64,000 bases of DNA, from the NCBI RefSeq assembly GCF_016892765.1, contig NZ_JAFEMD010000018.1, positions 1 through 64,000 on the forward strand, given 5' to 3'. The DNA comes from Microvirga arvi. Lineage in GTDB: Bacteria > Pseudomonadota > Alphaproteobacteria > Rhizobiales > Beijerinckiaceae. Below the pieces are notes generated by a model. It was not told the origin of the DNA. It saw nothing but the letters and a program-made list of their open reading frames with translations, and did no database searches. This document shows, one piece after another, positions 21,842-31,400 of the stretch. Position numbers and translations under genes: made by a program. Positions within the stretch are counted from its first letter, which is position 1; each line of letters opens with the position of its first letter.

Positions 21842-22870
21842 ATGCGACTATCATTGACGGGCTTTGCCCTTACGACGGCGTTGTGCGCCGCGCCGCTGGC
21901 CGCGCAGGCTCAGGCGCCTCTCACCATCTATTGTTCGATCCTGGAAGAGCAGTGCCGCGCCGGCGTCGCGGCCTTCGAGAAGGCGACCGGCGCCCAGGCG
22001 ACGATGGTGCGCAAGAGTACGGGCGAGACCCTGGCGCAGATTCGGGCCGAGGCCTCCAACCCGCGTGCCGACGTGTGGTGGGGCGGCCCCGGCGACTCCC
22101 ATATCCAGGCGGCCGAAGAAGGGCTGACGGTCGAGTACAAATCGCCGAAGATTCCGGAACTGCACGATTGGGCGCAACGCTTTGCGGAGCAGGCGAAGTA
22201 TCGCGCCACGGGCACCTATCTCGGCGCTCTCGGCATCGGCTACAACACCAAGGTTCTCGCAAGCCGCGGTCTGCCGGAGCCCAAGTGCTGGGCGGATCTT
22301 CTCGATCCGAAATACCGCGACGAGGTGCAGGTGTCGGATCCGAATTCCTCGGGCACGGCCTATGTCTTCCTGGCCTCCCTCGTGCAGCTCATGGGTGAGG
22401 ACAAGGCCTTCGACTACATGAAAGGCCTGCACAAGAACGTCAACCAATACACCAAGTCGGGTGCCGCTCCCGTGAAGGCCGTGGCCCTGGGAGAGACCGG
22501 TATCGCCATCGCCTTCATGCACGACATGGTGACGATGATCGCCGAGGGTGCTCCCGTCAAAACCCTCGCGCCCTGCGAGGGCACGGGCTACGAGACCGGC
22601 TCCATCTCGCTCGTGAAGGGCGGCAAGAACACGGAGATGGCGCAGAAGTTCGTCGACTGGGCTCTCTCGGCCGAGGCGCAGAAGCTCGTCGGAGCCGACT
22701 TGAAGATCTATTCCATCGCCTCCAACAAGAGCGCACCGGTCTCGCCTGACGCGCCGAAGCTCTCCGAGATGAAGCTGATCAACTACGACACCGCCAAATA
22801 CGGCTCGGTGGCCGAGCGCACGCGCCTGCTCAAAAAGTGGGACGCCGAGGTCAAGTCGGCTCCGAAATAG
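21842..22870 (+). CDS. Periplasmic substrate-binding protein, Fbp-like
   Basis: A 342-residue extracellular solute-binding protein. Signal peptide MRLSLTGFALTTALCAAPLAAQA. The mature start PLTIYCSILEEQCRAGVAAFEKATG and the ADVWWGGPGDSHIQAAEEGL segment are typical of the FbpA/AfuA-like ABC binding proteins (type II fold) that bind ferric ions, thiamine, 2-aminoethylphosphonate or similar. ATG 21842 is preceded by GGGAGGGA. No permease or ATPase gene is adjacent, so it is an orphan here and its ligand is unknown. It ends before a terminator hairpin. Confidence 0.85.
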   Translation: MRLSLTGFALTTALCAAPLAAQAQAPLTIYCSILEEQCRAGVAAFEKATGAQATMVRKSTGETLAQIRAEASNPRADVWWGGPGDSHIQAAEEGLTVEYKSPKIPELHDWAQRFAEQAKYRATGTYLGALGIGYNTKVLASRGLPEPKCWADLLDPKYRDEVQVSDPNSSGTAYVFLASLVQLMGEDKAFDYMKGLHKNVNQYTKSGAAPVKAVALGETGIAIAFMHDMVTMIAEGAPVKTLAPCEGTGYETGSISLVKGGKNTEMAQKFVDWALSAEAQKLVGADLKIYSIASNKSAPVSPDAPKLSEMKLINYDTAKYGSVAERTRLLKKWDAEVKSAPK

Positions 22871-22886
22871 GGTCCGAGGATCGCTA

Positions 22887-22911
22887 AAGGCCGGGTCTCG
22901 CGCCCGGCCTT
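22887..22911. terminator. Hairpin terminator between convergent genes
   Basis: A 9-bp stem AAGGCCGGG/CCCGGCCTT with a 7-nt loop. It overlaps the last two bases of the convergent flavodoxin gene, so it can serve both strands. Confidence 0.65.
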
Positions 22912-23989
22912 ACTTCTGCCGCGGCTCCTTCAGGTTTTCTCCAGCCGTTACCAAGGTCCCTGCCCTCTTGGCCTTCACGGCTTCGAGCAGCGTCCAGGCC
23001 GCATTGCGTACCTCGTCCTGCACGGCCTGATCGTTGTCGAGCTCTTCGTGGCTGGTGGCATAAGGCTTCCAGTAGCCGATATAGCGATCGAGCTCCGCGG
23101 CGCCTCCGGCCGGCACGAGATCCATGGCGCGCAGCCAGTCGGACAGGCTGTGGCGAACGCCGCCGGCGCCCTCCGTGTCGCCGTGGACGATGACCGAGAA
23201 CAGCCGGCCTTCGAGGTGCTTGGGATAATCCCAGCCCTTGAGCTCCAGGCCCTTGGCGATGCCGGTCTTCTTGCCCTGGGTCGAGGTCGGGTCCGGATTG
23301 CCGCCGTCGGCGCAGACGAGACGGTCCATCATCAGCTTCAGGGGCGACGAGACCTGATACCAGTTGACGGGCGTGACGATCATCACGCCGTGGGCGGCCA
23401 CCCATTTCGGATAGATGTCGTTCATCCAGTCCTGCGACTGCCCGAGCGAGTAGTTGGGATAGCAGGAGCACGGCCAATGGCACAAAGCCGCCGCCGTCGA
23501 GAAGCAGGCCTTGCAGGGGTGGATGTGACGCCCGTATTCGGAGGTGAGACGGCTGAGCTCCAGCACCTCGACCTCCGTGTTCTCCGCGCTTGCGAGAACC
23601 TGATGGGCGATCTCCACGAGGCGGTAGCTCTTCGACATCTCGCCCGGGCAGGTATGCTCGCTGCGGGACGAGGCGGAAACCAGGAGGAAACGGGCGGGTG
23701 CGCCTGCATCCTCTTGCCGCTTCTGCGCCAGATCGATGGCCTCCCTGGCGGCGATCCAGTCGACGGCGAGATCGTAGTCGGGATCGGCGAAACCCGGACC
23801 GGCCTTGCGGGTTTTCGGGCTCTTGCGGTGATGGCTGTAGGCATCCCAGGCCGCATCGGCGATCCGCTGAAGCTCGCCTGCGAGCGGCTCGAAGGCCGGG
23901 TCCTGGAACTGATGGAGAAATCTCTTTCGGAACTCAGCCTCGTCGAGGGTCGGATCGGGCGTGCCCTTCCGTGCTTCGGGAATGGACAA
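22910..23989 (-). CDS. Flavodoxin-family oxidoreductase with cysteine cluster
   Basis: A flavodoxin-like/NADPH-dependent FMN reductase family protein, 359 residues from the TTG at 23989. An N-terminal extension of about 100 residues (ARKGTPDPTLDEAEF...) precedes the flavin-binding fold, which includes RFLLVSASSRSEHTCPGEMSKSYRL (seen in part) and VMIVTPVNWYQVSSPLKLMMDRL. A cysteine cluster lies at C159-x2-C162, C170, C174 and C176 (CHWPCSCYPN), suggesting metal or Fe-S binding. TTG is preferred because AGGAG sits 7 nt upstream; ATG at 24013 is possible. Physiological substrate unknown. Confidence 0.8.
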   Translation of the reverse strand: MSIPEARKGTPDPTLDEAEFRKRFLHQFQDPAFEPLAGELQRIADAAWDAYSHHRKSPKTRKAGPGFADPDYDLAVDWIAAREAIDLAQKRQEDAGAPARFLLVSASSRSEHTCPGEMSKSYRLVEIAHQVLASAENTEVEVLELSRLTSEYGRHIHPCKACFSTAAALCHWPCSCYPNYSLGQSQDWMNDIYPKWVAAHGVMIVTPVNWYQVSSPLKLMMDRLVCADGGNPDPTSTQGKKTGIAKGLELKGWDYPKHLEGRLFSVIVHGDTEGAGGVRHSLSDWLRAMDLVPAGGAAELDRYIGYWKPYATSHEELDNDQAVQDEVRNAAWTLLEAVKAKRAGTLVTAGENLKEPRQK

Positions 23990-24137
23990 GGGGGAGCTCC
24001 TGCGTCTAGGCATGGTTGCCAAGCTCGGAACGCAGGGTGTCCATGCCGGTTCCGGCATACGGGCCATGTGAAGCCATCACACTTTGCTTATCGGTTTCGG
24101 ACCCTACCTCCTTGCCGCCATGTCAACGGAGCAGCCG

Positions 24138-24965
24138 ATGCCAGCGATACCCACGATCCGCCTGAACGATGGAAACGCGATGCCGCAAGTCGGCTTCGGC
24201 GTCTGGCGCGTCTCCAACGCAGAGGCCGGGAGCACCATTGCCGAGGCCGTCAAGGCGGGCTACCGCTCCATCGACACCGCTTCCGTCTACGGCAACGAGG
24301 AGGGCGTGGGAGAGGCAATCCGCGCCGTTCCCATTCCGCGCGAGGAACTCTTCATCACCACCAAGGTCTGGAACGACCGCCAGGGCTACGACAGCACGCT
24401 GCGCGCCTTCGAAGAAAGCCTGGCGCGCCTGAAGCTCGATCATGTGGACCTCTACCTCATCCACTGGCCGTTGGTGGGCAGCGAGGCCTACCTCGACACA
24501 TGGCGCGCGCTGATCAAGCTGAAGCAGGAGGGCCGCGCGAAATCCATCGGCGTCTCGAATTTCCTGGTGCCGCATCTGCAGCGCGTGATCGACGAGACCG
24601 GCGTGACACCGGCCGTCAACCAGATCGAGCTGCATCCCCGGTTCCAGCAGAAGGAGCTGAGCGCGTTTCACAAGGCGAACGGCATCGCCACGGAATGCTG
24701 GAGCCCGCTCGGTCAGGGCAGGATCCTCACCGACGAAACCCTTGCCGCCATCGGACGCAAGTACGGCAAGACGCCGGCACAGGTCATCCTGCGCTGGCAC
24801 CTCGACAACGGCTTCACGGTCATACCGAAATCCGTGACGCCGTCGCGCATCCGCGAGAACGTCGACGTGTTCGACTTCACGCTCGATGCGGATGACAGGC
24901 GCGCCATCGAAGGGCTCGACAGCGCCTCCGGCCGCGTCGGACCGGATCCGTCCGTCTTCGCTTGA
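24138..24965 (+). CDS. Aldo/keto reductase (DkgA-like)
   Basis: A 275-residue NADPH-dependent aldo-keto reductase, AKR5-type, similar in layout to 2,5-diketo-D-gluconate reductases. The TIM-barrel landmarks are GFGVWRVSN, YRSIDTASVYGNEEGVGEAI (catalytic Asp and Tyr), TKVWND (catalytic Lys), LIHWPL (His), SIGVSNF, and the C-terminal cofactor segment VIPKSVTPSRIRENVDVFDF. ATG 24138 has GGAG 6 nt upstream and is preferred over ATG 24120. The physiological substrate is unknown; carbonyl detoxification is plausible. Confidence 0.9.
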   Translation: MPAIPTIRLNDGNAMPQVGFGVWRVSNAEAGSTIAEAVKAGYRSIDTASVYGNEEGVGEAIRAVPIPREELFITTKVWNDRQGYDSTLRAFEESLARLKLDHVDLYLIHWPLVGSEAYLDTWRALIKLKQEGRAKSIGVSNFLVPHLQRVIDETGVTPAVNQIELHPRFQQKELSAFHKANGIATECWSPLGQGRILTDETLAAIGRKYGKTPAQVILRWHLDNGFTVIPKSVTPSRIRENVDVFDFTLDADDRRAIEGLDSASGRVGPDPSVFA

Positions 24966-24981
24966 TCGTTTTGAACAGGTG

Positions 24982-25791
24982 CTACAAACGGCTCTTCGCC
25001 GGGTCGTTTGCAGCCTCAAGCTGCTTGTAGATCGTCTCGGCGATGGGCAGGAGCTGGGCGCGATCCACTCTCGCTGTGACCACATAGGACAGGCCCTTGT
25101 CGATCCAGGAGAAGGCGGACACCTCGCCCTGGGATTCGAAGCGGAAGGACGTCTGTTCCCGGCTCCCGCCTGATCGCGCATAAAGAGTCAGGCGGGTACC
25201 ACCCAGATTCTCGTACATAAAGAGGGCAGCAGCCTCGCCGTCGTCGGGAAGAAGCCGCCCGCCGATCAGACGATAGCCCTGCGGGTTCAGGTTTGGTGCA
25301 GTGAGCGGCTTGCCCACGCGCCGCGACAGCCATTGGACGAGATGTGCCTCCTGCTCGGCCGGCACTTCGACCGGATGCAGGCGTTCGCTTACATAGATGC
25401 GGTGGGCGGCAATGGCATTTCCGGCAACCCTTGTCTCCGCGTCCTGCCTTTGCACACTGGATGTCCACCCAATGCCGCCTGCCGCTCCCAACATGGCTCC
25501 GATGGCAAGCCATGTCATGGCAGCGGCCACCGCCGCAGGACGGAAGCGCGGGGAGCGGCGCTGCGAGGCAAGGATATTGGCGATCCGCAGGCGCGAAGGA
25601 ACCGGCTCCTGCGCTTTGAAGGCTAGTCTTGCGCGCAGCGCCTCACGCAGTTCGATCTCGCGCTTCACCTGCTCGGCCAGGGCGGGATGGGCGTCCAGAT
25701 AGATCTTGACCGCTTCGTGTCGCGACGGCGCGAGCCTGCCGTCGACGAAGGCCTGCAGATCATCCTCTCCGATGGGTCGCTCGCCCGTCAC
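24982..25791 (-). CDS. Anti-sigma factor (transmembrane)
   Basis: A 269-residue protein that overlaps the 3' end of the ECF sigma gene by 4 bp. The N-terminal cytoplasmic part (about 1-88; GEDDLQAFVDGRLAPSRHEAVKIYLDAHP) resembles the anti-sigma helical domain without the His-x3-Cys-x2-Cys zinc motif. A single transmembrane helix lies at about 89-107 (AAVAAAMTWLAIGAMLGAAGG), followed by a periplasmic domain of about 160 residues. It probably holds its partner sigma factor inactive at the inner membrane until an envelope signal. Confidence 0.85.
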   Translation of the reverse strand: MTGERPIGEDDLQAFVDGRLAPSRHEAVKIYLDAHPALAEQVKREIELREALRARLAFKAQEPVPSRLRIANILASQRRSPRFRPAAVAAAMTWLAIGAMLGAAGGIGWTSSVQRQDAETRVAGNAIAAHRIYVSERLHPVEVPAEQEAHLVQWLSRRVGKPLTAPNLNPQGYRLIGGRLLPDDGEAAALFMYENLGGTRLTLYARSGGSREQTSFRFESQGEVSAFSWIDKGLSYVVTARVDRAQLLPIAETIYKQLEAANDPAKSRL

Positions 25792-26297
25792 TTCACTCTC
25801 CTCAAGACGGTGCTGGGACCGTGCTCCATGAAATCCCTCAATCGTGCCCGCGCCCGGCTCAAGCGGGACATCACCGTGCCGAGTGGAATCCCCAAGGCCT
25901 GCGCCGCCTGCTCGTAGGACAGATCCTCGACGCCGACCAGCAGCAGGAGCGAGCGCTGCTCCTCGGATAGAACATCGAGCCCCACGAGAATGTCGTGCAG
26001 TCCGGCCTGGCTCTCGGGACTTGCTCCCGGCGCCTGAATATCGTTGAGCGCCTCTTCCCCCACCTGGGTCCCGCGCGTCTTGCGCTGCCTCACACCGTTG
26101 AGGAAGAGATTGCGCTGAATGGTGAAGAGCCAGGCTCTCAGGTCCCCCTCGCGCCGCCGCTGGCTCCAGCGGCTGATGGCGCGCTCCAGGGTGTCCTGAA
26201 CGAGATCGTCCGCCGCCTCATGGTCGCGCAGCAGGGCCCAGGCATAACGCCTCAAGGCCGGGATCTGCGGTTCGAGTAGGGAGGCGATCTCGTCCAA
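25788..26297 (-). CDS. ECF sigma factor
   Basis: A 169-residue extracytoplasmic-function sigma-70 family factor. Region 2 spans about 12-80 (RRYAWALLRDHEAADDLVQDTLERA and WLFTIQRNLFLNGVR) and region 4 about 110-160 (LSEEQRSLLLLVGVEDLSYEQAAQALGIPLGTVMSRLSRAR), with the helix-turn-helix that reads the -35 element. The start is TTG. It lies 56 bp downstream of the COG4315-like gene and overlaps the anti-sigma gene, so all three probably form one operon led by the candidate promoter at 26780-26806. Confidence 0.9.
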   Translation of the reverse strand: MDEIASLLEPQIPALRRYAWALLRDHEAADDLVQDTLERAISRWSQRRREGDLRAWLFTIQRNLFLNGVRQRKTRGTQVGEEALNDIQAPGASPESQAGLHDILVGLDVLSEEQRSLLLLVGVEDLSYEQAAQALGIPLGTVMSRLSRARARLRDFMEHGPSTVLRRVK

Positions 26298-26353
26298 GGT
26301 CAGCTCTCAGGTGGCGGTATCATTCAAGAACGAACCGCCGGTCCCGGCAAGGG

Positions 26354-26740
26354 TCAAGGCATCGCGATGTGCCAGACGTTGTTGACGCCATCGCCCGTCA
26401 CCTCGCCCGGCTTCGTGTCCTTGACCCAGAGATAGAGCGGCTTGCCCTTGTAGGCCCATTGCTTCGAGCCGTCGTCGCGGGTGACCACGCTCCAGTCGCC
26501 GGACGTGGACGCATTCGCGGCGGCCATGAGCGGCGGCCAGTTCTGGGCGCATTGGCCGTTGCAGGCCGACTTGCCGCCTGCGTCACGATCGAAGGTGTAG
26601 AGCGTCATGCCCTTGGCATCGACGAGGGCCTTGCCTTTGCTCGTATCCGCGACCTTCGCGGGAGCTGCGGTCTGGGCGAGCGCAACGGATGCAACAACGA
26701 GGGCTCCAGCCAGAATGGCGGGGCGCAGGAAAAGCGTCAT
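26354..26740 (-). CDS. COG4315-type secreted repeat protein
   Basis: A 128-residue exported protein of the YX4D secreted-repeat family (COG4315). Signal peptide MTLFLRPAILAGALVVASVALA. Two repeats are visible: GMTLYTFDRDAGGKSACNGQCAQNWPPL and GKPLYLWVKDTKPGEVTGDGV (each quoted in part of the family Y-x4-D pattern), separated by a DDGSKQWAYKGKPLY link. A strong AGGAGG precedes the ATG at 26740. Such proteins frequently accompany ECF sigma/anti-sigma pairs and are likely part of the regulon; the molecular role is unknown. Confidence 0.85.
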   Translation of the reverse strand: MTLFLRPAILAGALVVASVALAQTAAPAKVADTSKGKALVDAKGMTLYTFDRDAGGKSACNGQCAQNWPPLMAAANASTSGDWSVVTRDDGSKQWAYKGKPLYLWVKDTKPGEVTGDGVNNVWHIAMP

Positions 26741-26779
26741 GGGTGTCCTCCTGAAGGTCGTGTTTGACCACATCTTCAA

Positions 26780-26806
26780 GGACACGCGGCAGGTCAGCCT
26801 TATTCC
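26780..26806 (-). promoter_or_regulatory. Candidate ECF promoter GGAATA-N17-GTCC
   Basis: Read on the minus strand, GGAATA (26801-26806) is followed 17 nt later by GTCC (26780-26783), about 40 nt before the COG4315-like ATG. GGAATA-like -35 elements are typical of some ECF groups; assignment to the adjacent sigma factor is an inference. Confidence 0.45.
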
Positions 26807-26846
26807 TTCAAAGCTTGAGAATTTTTGCCAAGCCTCTTGGGCCCTC

Positions 26847-27362
26847 TCATCGGCCCATGGGATGGAACCGCGCCGGATCGTCGAGGGGCTCGCGCAGTTC
26901 GATGCGGTGGCGGCCGTTGTCCCGGATCTGCGCGGTTCGATAGGTTCCGTCGAGATCGTCCTCGGGCGGTTGGAGAATATCAACCCCTGCCTTGCCTAGG
27001 CGGGCGACCTCCCCGTCCACATCGGGGACGAGCAGGCTGATGACCGGAGCCCGGGTCACCTGGATGGCTGCCGTCGCATCAGGCTCCGGCTGCAGGACAT
27101 GATCGGCTTCGTTGAGTTCGAGCAGGAAGCCGCTTCGCTCCAGAACGGCCCGCCGCCCCGGGACGAGGCTCTGGCTCCCGATGAGCCGGAAGCCCAGCTT
27201 CTCCTGGTACCAGGCGACGCTGTCGTCGAAATCCGGGGTGCGGACCGAAGCCGAGCTCGGCCGGGGCTCGGAGGCCGCTTGAGCCGGCGTCGGCGACGAG
27301 AGCCCGAAGCAGGCGACGATGAGCTGCACCGCAAGCAGGGCCTGCCATGAGCGATGCTGCAT
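26847..27362 (-). CDS. Exported VOC-family (glyoxalase-like) protein
   Basis: A 171-residue protein with a signal peptide (MQHRSWQALLAVQLIVACFG, processed near AQA) and one vicinal-oxygen-chelate domain (about 45-160): SVRTPDFDDSVAWYQEKLGFRL, LLELNEADHVLQP, PVISLLVPDVDGEVARLGKAG and HRIELRE. A periplasmic VOC protein is less common than cytoplasmic ones. The metal ligands are not certain from sequence. Function unknown; it lies upstream of the ECF operon but is likely a separate unit. Confidence 0.75.
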   Translation of the reverse strand: MQHRSWQALLAVQLIVACFGLSSPTPAQAASEPRPSSASVRTPDFDDSVAWYQEKLGFRLIGSQSLVPGRRAVLERSGFLLELNEADHVLQPEPDATAAIQVTRAPVISLLVPDVDGEVARLGKAGVDILQPPEDDLDGTYRTAQIRDNGRHRIELREPLDDPARFHPMGR

Positions 27363-27495
27363 TGTTGAAATCTTCGATTGTCCTGTACTCACGGAACAGC
27401 CCTCGCTTAGCCAGCTACCGCTTAGCCGTATACACATGAACGCACAGGCCGGCAGATCGTTTTGCGAAAGCCTGACAAGCTAGACATGCAGCCCT

Positions 27496-27933
27496 TCATT
27501 CCTGGATGAGCTTGAGCAGCAGAGCCGAGAGCTGCCCTGCCTCCTTGTCGTTGAGCTTGGCGCTGATGAAGCGATTGAGGGCAGCGCCATACACGCCCCA
27601 CATGCGCTCCTGGAGCGCCCTTCCCTCCTCCGTGATCTCCACCAGCTGACGCCGCTTGTCGCCAGGATAAGGGATGCGGCGCACCAGCCCTTCCGCCTCC
27701 ATCCGGTCGAGGAGCCGGGACAGGTTGTACTGCTCGAACAGCCCTGCGTCCTCGATTTCGCGAGGGGTGAGCCGCCCTTCGGGACCGCGCTTCAATTCAA
27801 GCAGCACGTCATACCAGTGGAGAGAGGGGAAGCCGGCGCTTTTCAGCTCCGCCTCGATACGCCCCACCACCGTACGCTCAGCGCGGATGAGGCGTCCCCA
27901 GGCTCTGATCACGGAGGGAGTAGGATCTTGCAT
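27496..27933 (-). CDS. MarR family transcriptional repressor
   Basis: A 145-residue winged-helix regulator. The DNA-binding domain (about 35-105) contains LHWYDVLLELKRGPEGRLTPREIEDAGLFEQYNLSRLLDRMEAEGLVRR (seen in sections) and the beta-wing PYPGDKRRQLVEITEEGRAL. MarR proteins usually autoregulate and control a divergent target that responds to phenolic or oxidant ligands. It is divergent from doxX-gst across 96 bp that hold three near-identical palindromes, so it is very likely their repressor. Confidence 0.9.
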   Translation of the reverse strand: MQDPTPSVIRAWGRLIRAERTVVGRIEAELKSAGFPSLHWYDVLLELKRGPEGRLTPREIEDAGLFEQYNLSRLLDRMEAEGLVRRIPYPGDKRRQLVEITEEGRALQERMWGVYGAALNRFISAKLNDKEAGQLSALLLKLIQE

Positions 27934-27957
27934 TCAGGCAAACCCCTGCTGGCTTCT

Positions 27958-28018
27958 ATGCAACTGCATTGAAATTGACAGATCAATGCACCTGCATCAA
28001 ATAACTATGCACTTGCAT
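27958..28018. promoter_or_regulatory. Three MarR operator repeats ATGCA-N2-TGCAT
   Basis: ATGCAACTGCAT (27958-27969), ATGCACCTGCAT (27986-27997) and ATGCACTTGCAT (28007-28018) share ATGCA-N2-TGCAT, spaced 28 and 21 bp start to start. TTGACA (27975-27980) and a -10-like CAAATA (27998-28003, 17-nt spacer) are interleaved, so bound repressor would block the doxX promoter. Proposed from sequence. Confidence 0.8.
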
Positions 28019-28029
28019 GGAGAATTGCA

Positions 28030-28479
28030 ATGACACGCGTTCAACCCACCAGTTCCGATTATGCCGCCCTGCTCCTCCGGGTGTCCCTCGGCATCATGTA
28101 CATCGCCCACAGCCTTGTTCTGAAGGCGATGACCTTCACGCTCGCCGGCACCGCACAGTACTTCGAGTCTCTCGGCCTGCCCGCTTTCTTCGCCTATGCC
28201 ACCTTCTGGGCCGAGCTCATCGGCGGTGTCCTGCTCGTCCTCGGCGTCCAGAGCCGCTGGGTGTCGCTTGCCCTGCTGCCGGTCCTCTTCGGCGCTGCCT
28301 GGGTGCATATCGGCAACGGCTGGGTCTTCTCGGGCCAGGGCGGCGGCTGGGAATATCCGCTTTACCTGATCGTCCTGTCCGTCGCACAAGCCCTGCTCGG
28401 TGACGGCGCCTATGCCCTGAAAGCCTCACGCCCCCTCACGGTTGCTTCCGCGACGCCATCCCTCAAGGCAGCAGCCTAA
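28030..28479 (+). CDS. DoxX family membrane protein
   Basis: A 149-residue inner-membrane protein with four predicted helices, of the DoxX/YphA family. LLLRVSLGIMYIAHSLVLK starts helix 1, FFAYATFWAELIGGVLLVLG is helix 2, and WVSLALLPVLFGAAWVHIGNGW is helix 3; the AELIGG motif is typical. DoxX relatives are linked to thiol or quinone redox control in several bacteria. It is the first gene after a three-site MarR operator and is followed by a GST gene, which suggests an electrophile or quinone response unit. Confidence 0.87.
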   Translation: MTRVQPTSSDYAALLLRVSLGIMYIAHSLVLKAMTFTLAGTAQYFESLGLPAFFAYATFWAELIGGVLLVLGVQSRWVSLALLPVLFGAAWVHIGNGWVFSGQGGGWEYPLYLIVLSVAQALLGDGAYALKASRPLTVASATPSLKAAA

Positions 28480-28506
28480 AACCCTCTTCAAACCTGGAGA
28501 ATAACC

Positions 28507-29124
28507 ATGAAGCTCTACTACTATCCGGGCGCCTGCTCGCTCGCGCCCCATATCGTCGCCCGCGAGGCCGGCATTCCCCTGACGCTCGAGAAGGTGGATC
28601 TCGCCAACCGCACCACCGAGACCGGCGCAAGCTATCTCGCGATCAATCCCAAGGGCTATGTTCCGGCCCTTGGCCTTCAGGACAATTCCGTGCTCACGGA
28701 AGCCAGCGCCATCATCCAGTATCTGGCCGACAGCCAGACCGCAGCCGATCTGGCGCCCGCCAACGGCACCCTGGAGCGCTACCGGCTGCTCGAATGGCTC
28801 GGCTTCATCAGCACCGAGATCCACAAGGGTTTCGGCCCTCTGTGGAATCCCGCCACGCCGGATGCCGTGAAGACTGCCACGAAGGAGCGGCTTGCCAACC
28901 GCTTCGCCTATCTCGACGAGAAGCTCGGCTCTCAGCCTTTCCTGATGGGCTCCAAGTTCACGATTGCCGATGCCTATCTCTTCACCGTGGTGAACTGGAC
29001 GAACTTCCACGGCATCGACCTTTCGCCCTTCCCGAACCTGCAGGCCTTCCAGGCGCGGATCGCTGCGCGCCCGGCCGTGCAGCAGGCGCTTGAGGCCGAA
29101 GGGTTGCTCAAGAAGGCGGCGTAA
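28507..29124 (+). CDS. Glutathione S-transferase (beta-class-like)
   Basis: A 205-residue glutathione transferase. The N-terminal thioredoxin-like domain (1-80) begins MKLYYYPGACSLAPHIVARE, with Cys10 positioned like the active-site cysteine of beta-class enzymes, and holds the cis-Pro segment GYVPAL and the glutathione-binding LTEASAIIQYLAD. The helical C-terminal domain (about 90-200) ends with FTIADAYLFTVVNW and a basic tail. It conjugates or reduces electrophiles using glutathione. Cotranscribed with doxX, 27 bp downstream, under probable MarR control. Confidence 0.92.
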   Translation: MKLYYYPGACSLAPHIVAREAGIPLTLEKVDLANRTTETGASYLAINPKGYVPALGLQDNSVLTEASAIIQYLADSQTAADLAPANGTLERYRLLEWLGFISTEIHKGFGPLWNPATPDAVKTATKERLANRFAYLDEKLGSQPFLMGSKFTIADAYLFTVVNWTNFHGIDLSPFPNLQAFQARIAARPAVQQALEAEGLLKKAA

Positions 29125-29151
29125 GCTTCATCAGAGCTATCCCAAACAAAA

Positions 29152-29187
29152 AAGAAGCCCCGGAGTAATCCGGGGCTTCTTCTTTTT
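29152..29187. terminator. Strong bidirectional terminator (gst / groEL)
   Basis: A 13-bp perfect stem (29152-29164, 29169-29181) with a 4-nt GTAA loop, flanked by A-rich sequence on the left and TTCTTTTTC on the right. It sits between convergent gst and groEL. Confidence 0.9.
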
Positions 29188-29209
29188 CAGGCTTTGGAGG
29201 CAGAACTTC

Positions 29210-30880
<1,671 letters not shown>

Positions 30881-30913
30881 TCAAAAAATTTAGGAAAGGG
30901 CTTTTTGGCGAAC

Positions 30914-31204
30914 TTACTTCGCGACGACGCCCATGATGTCGGATTCCTTCATGATCAGGAGATCCTGGCCATCGATACGCACCTCGGTGCCTGACCACTT
31001 GCCGAAGAGCACGCGGTCGCCGGCCTTCACGTCGAGGGCGACGACCTTCCCGCTCTCGTCACGGGCGCCGGGGCCGACGGCGACGATTTCGCCCTCTTGC
31101 GGCTTCTCCTTGGCGGTGTCCGGGATGATGATGCCGCCGGCCGTCTTCTCTTCGGCTTCGATGCGGCGGACGACAACGCGGTCGTGCAGCGGACGGAACT
31201 TCAT
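30914..31204 (-). CDS. groS: Co-chaperonin GroES
   Basis: Hsp10 co-chaperonin, 96 residues, the standard length. The start [14 protein letters not shown] is followed by the mobile loop ([16 protein letters not shown], about 20-35), the [15 protein letters not shown] segment, and the C-terminal [21 protein letters not shown] (quoted in part). The longer open frame upstream is not GroES-like, so the ATG at 31204 is used; an AGGGGAAG ribosome binding site lies just upstream. Confidence 0.97.
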   Translation of the reverse strand: MKFRPLHDRVVVRRIEAEEKTAGGIIIPDTAKEKPQEGEIVAVGPGARDESGKVVALDVKAGDRVLFGKWSGTEVRIDGQDLLIMKESDIMGVVAK

Positions 31205-31263
31205 GGAACTTCCCCTTTGACTGTTGGTACGGCCCCTCTGGCCGTATCCAGGTCTTGCGGCTG

Positions 31264-31290
31264 TTAGCACTGTTCGTTGACGAGTGCTAA
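31264..31290 (-). promoter_or_regulatory. CIRCE operator (HrcA box)
   Basis: Inverted repeat TTAGCACTG-N9-GAGTGCTAA; only one base in the left arm differs from the canonical CIRCE. It lies in the groES leader just downstream of the promoter, the usual place for HrcA repression. Confidence 0.9.
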
Positions 31291-31300
31291 CGCTGGCCGC

Positions 31301-31330
31301 GAGATAGGCATTTGCAGGCAGGGAGTCAAG
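31301..31330 (-). promoter_or_regulatory. Heat-shock (RpoH-type) groESL promoter
   Basis: On the minus strand CTTGAC (31324-31330) is followed after a 17-nt spacer from TTGACT by TATCTC (31301-31306), with a CCTATCT context that resembles alphaproteobacterial RpoH promoters. The transcript would start just before CIRCE. Confidence 0.65.
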
Positions 31331-31400
31331 GCACTTGCCTCGTGGCGAGGCCCATAAAAGAGTGCCTTGACGCGTGATAGCGGCGGGTCATGATCGTTTC

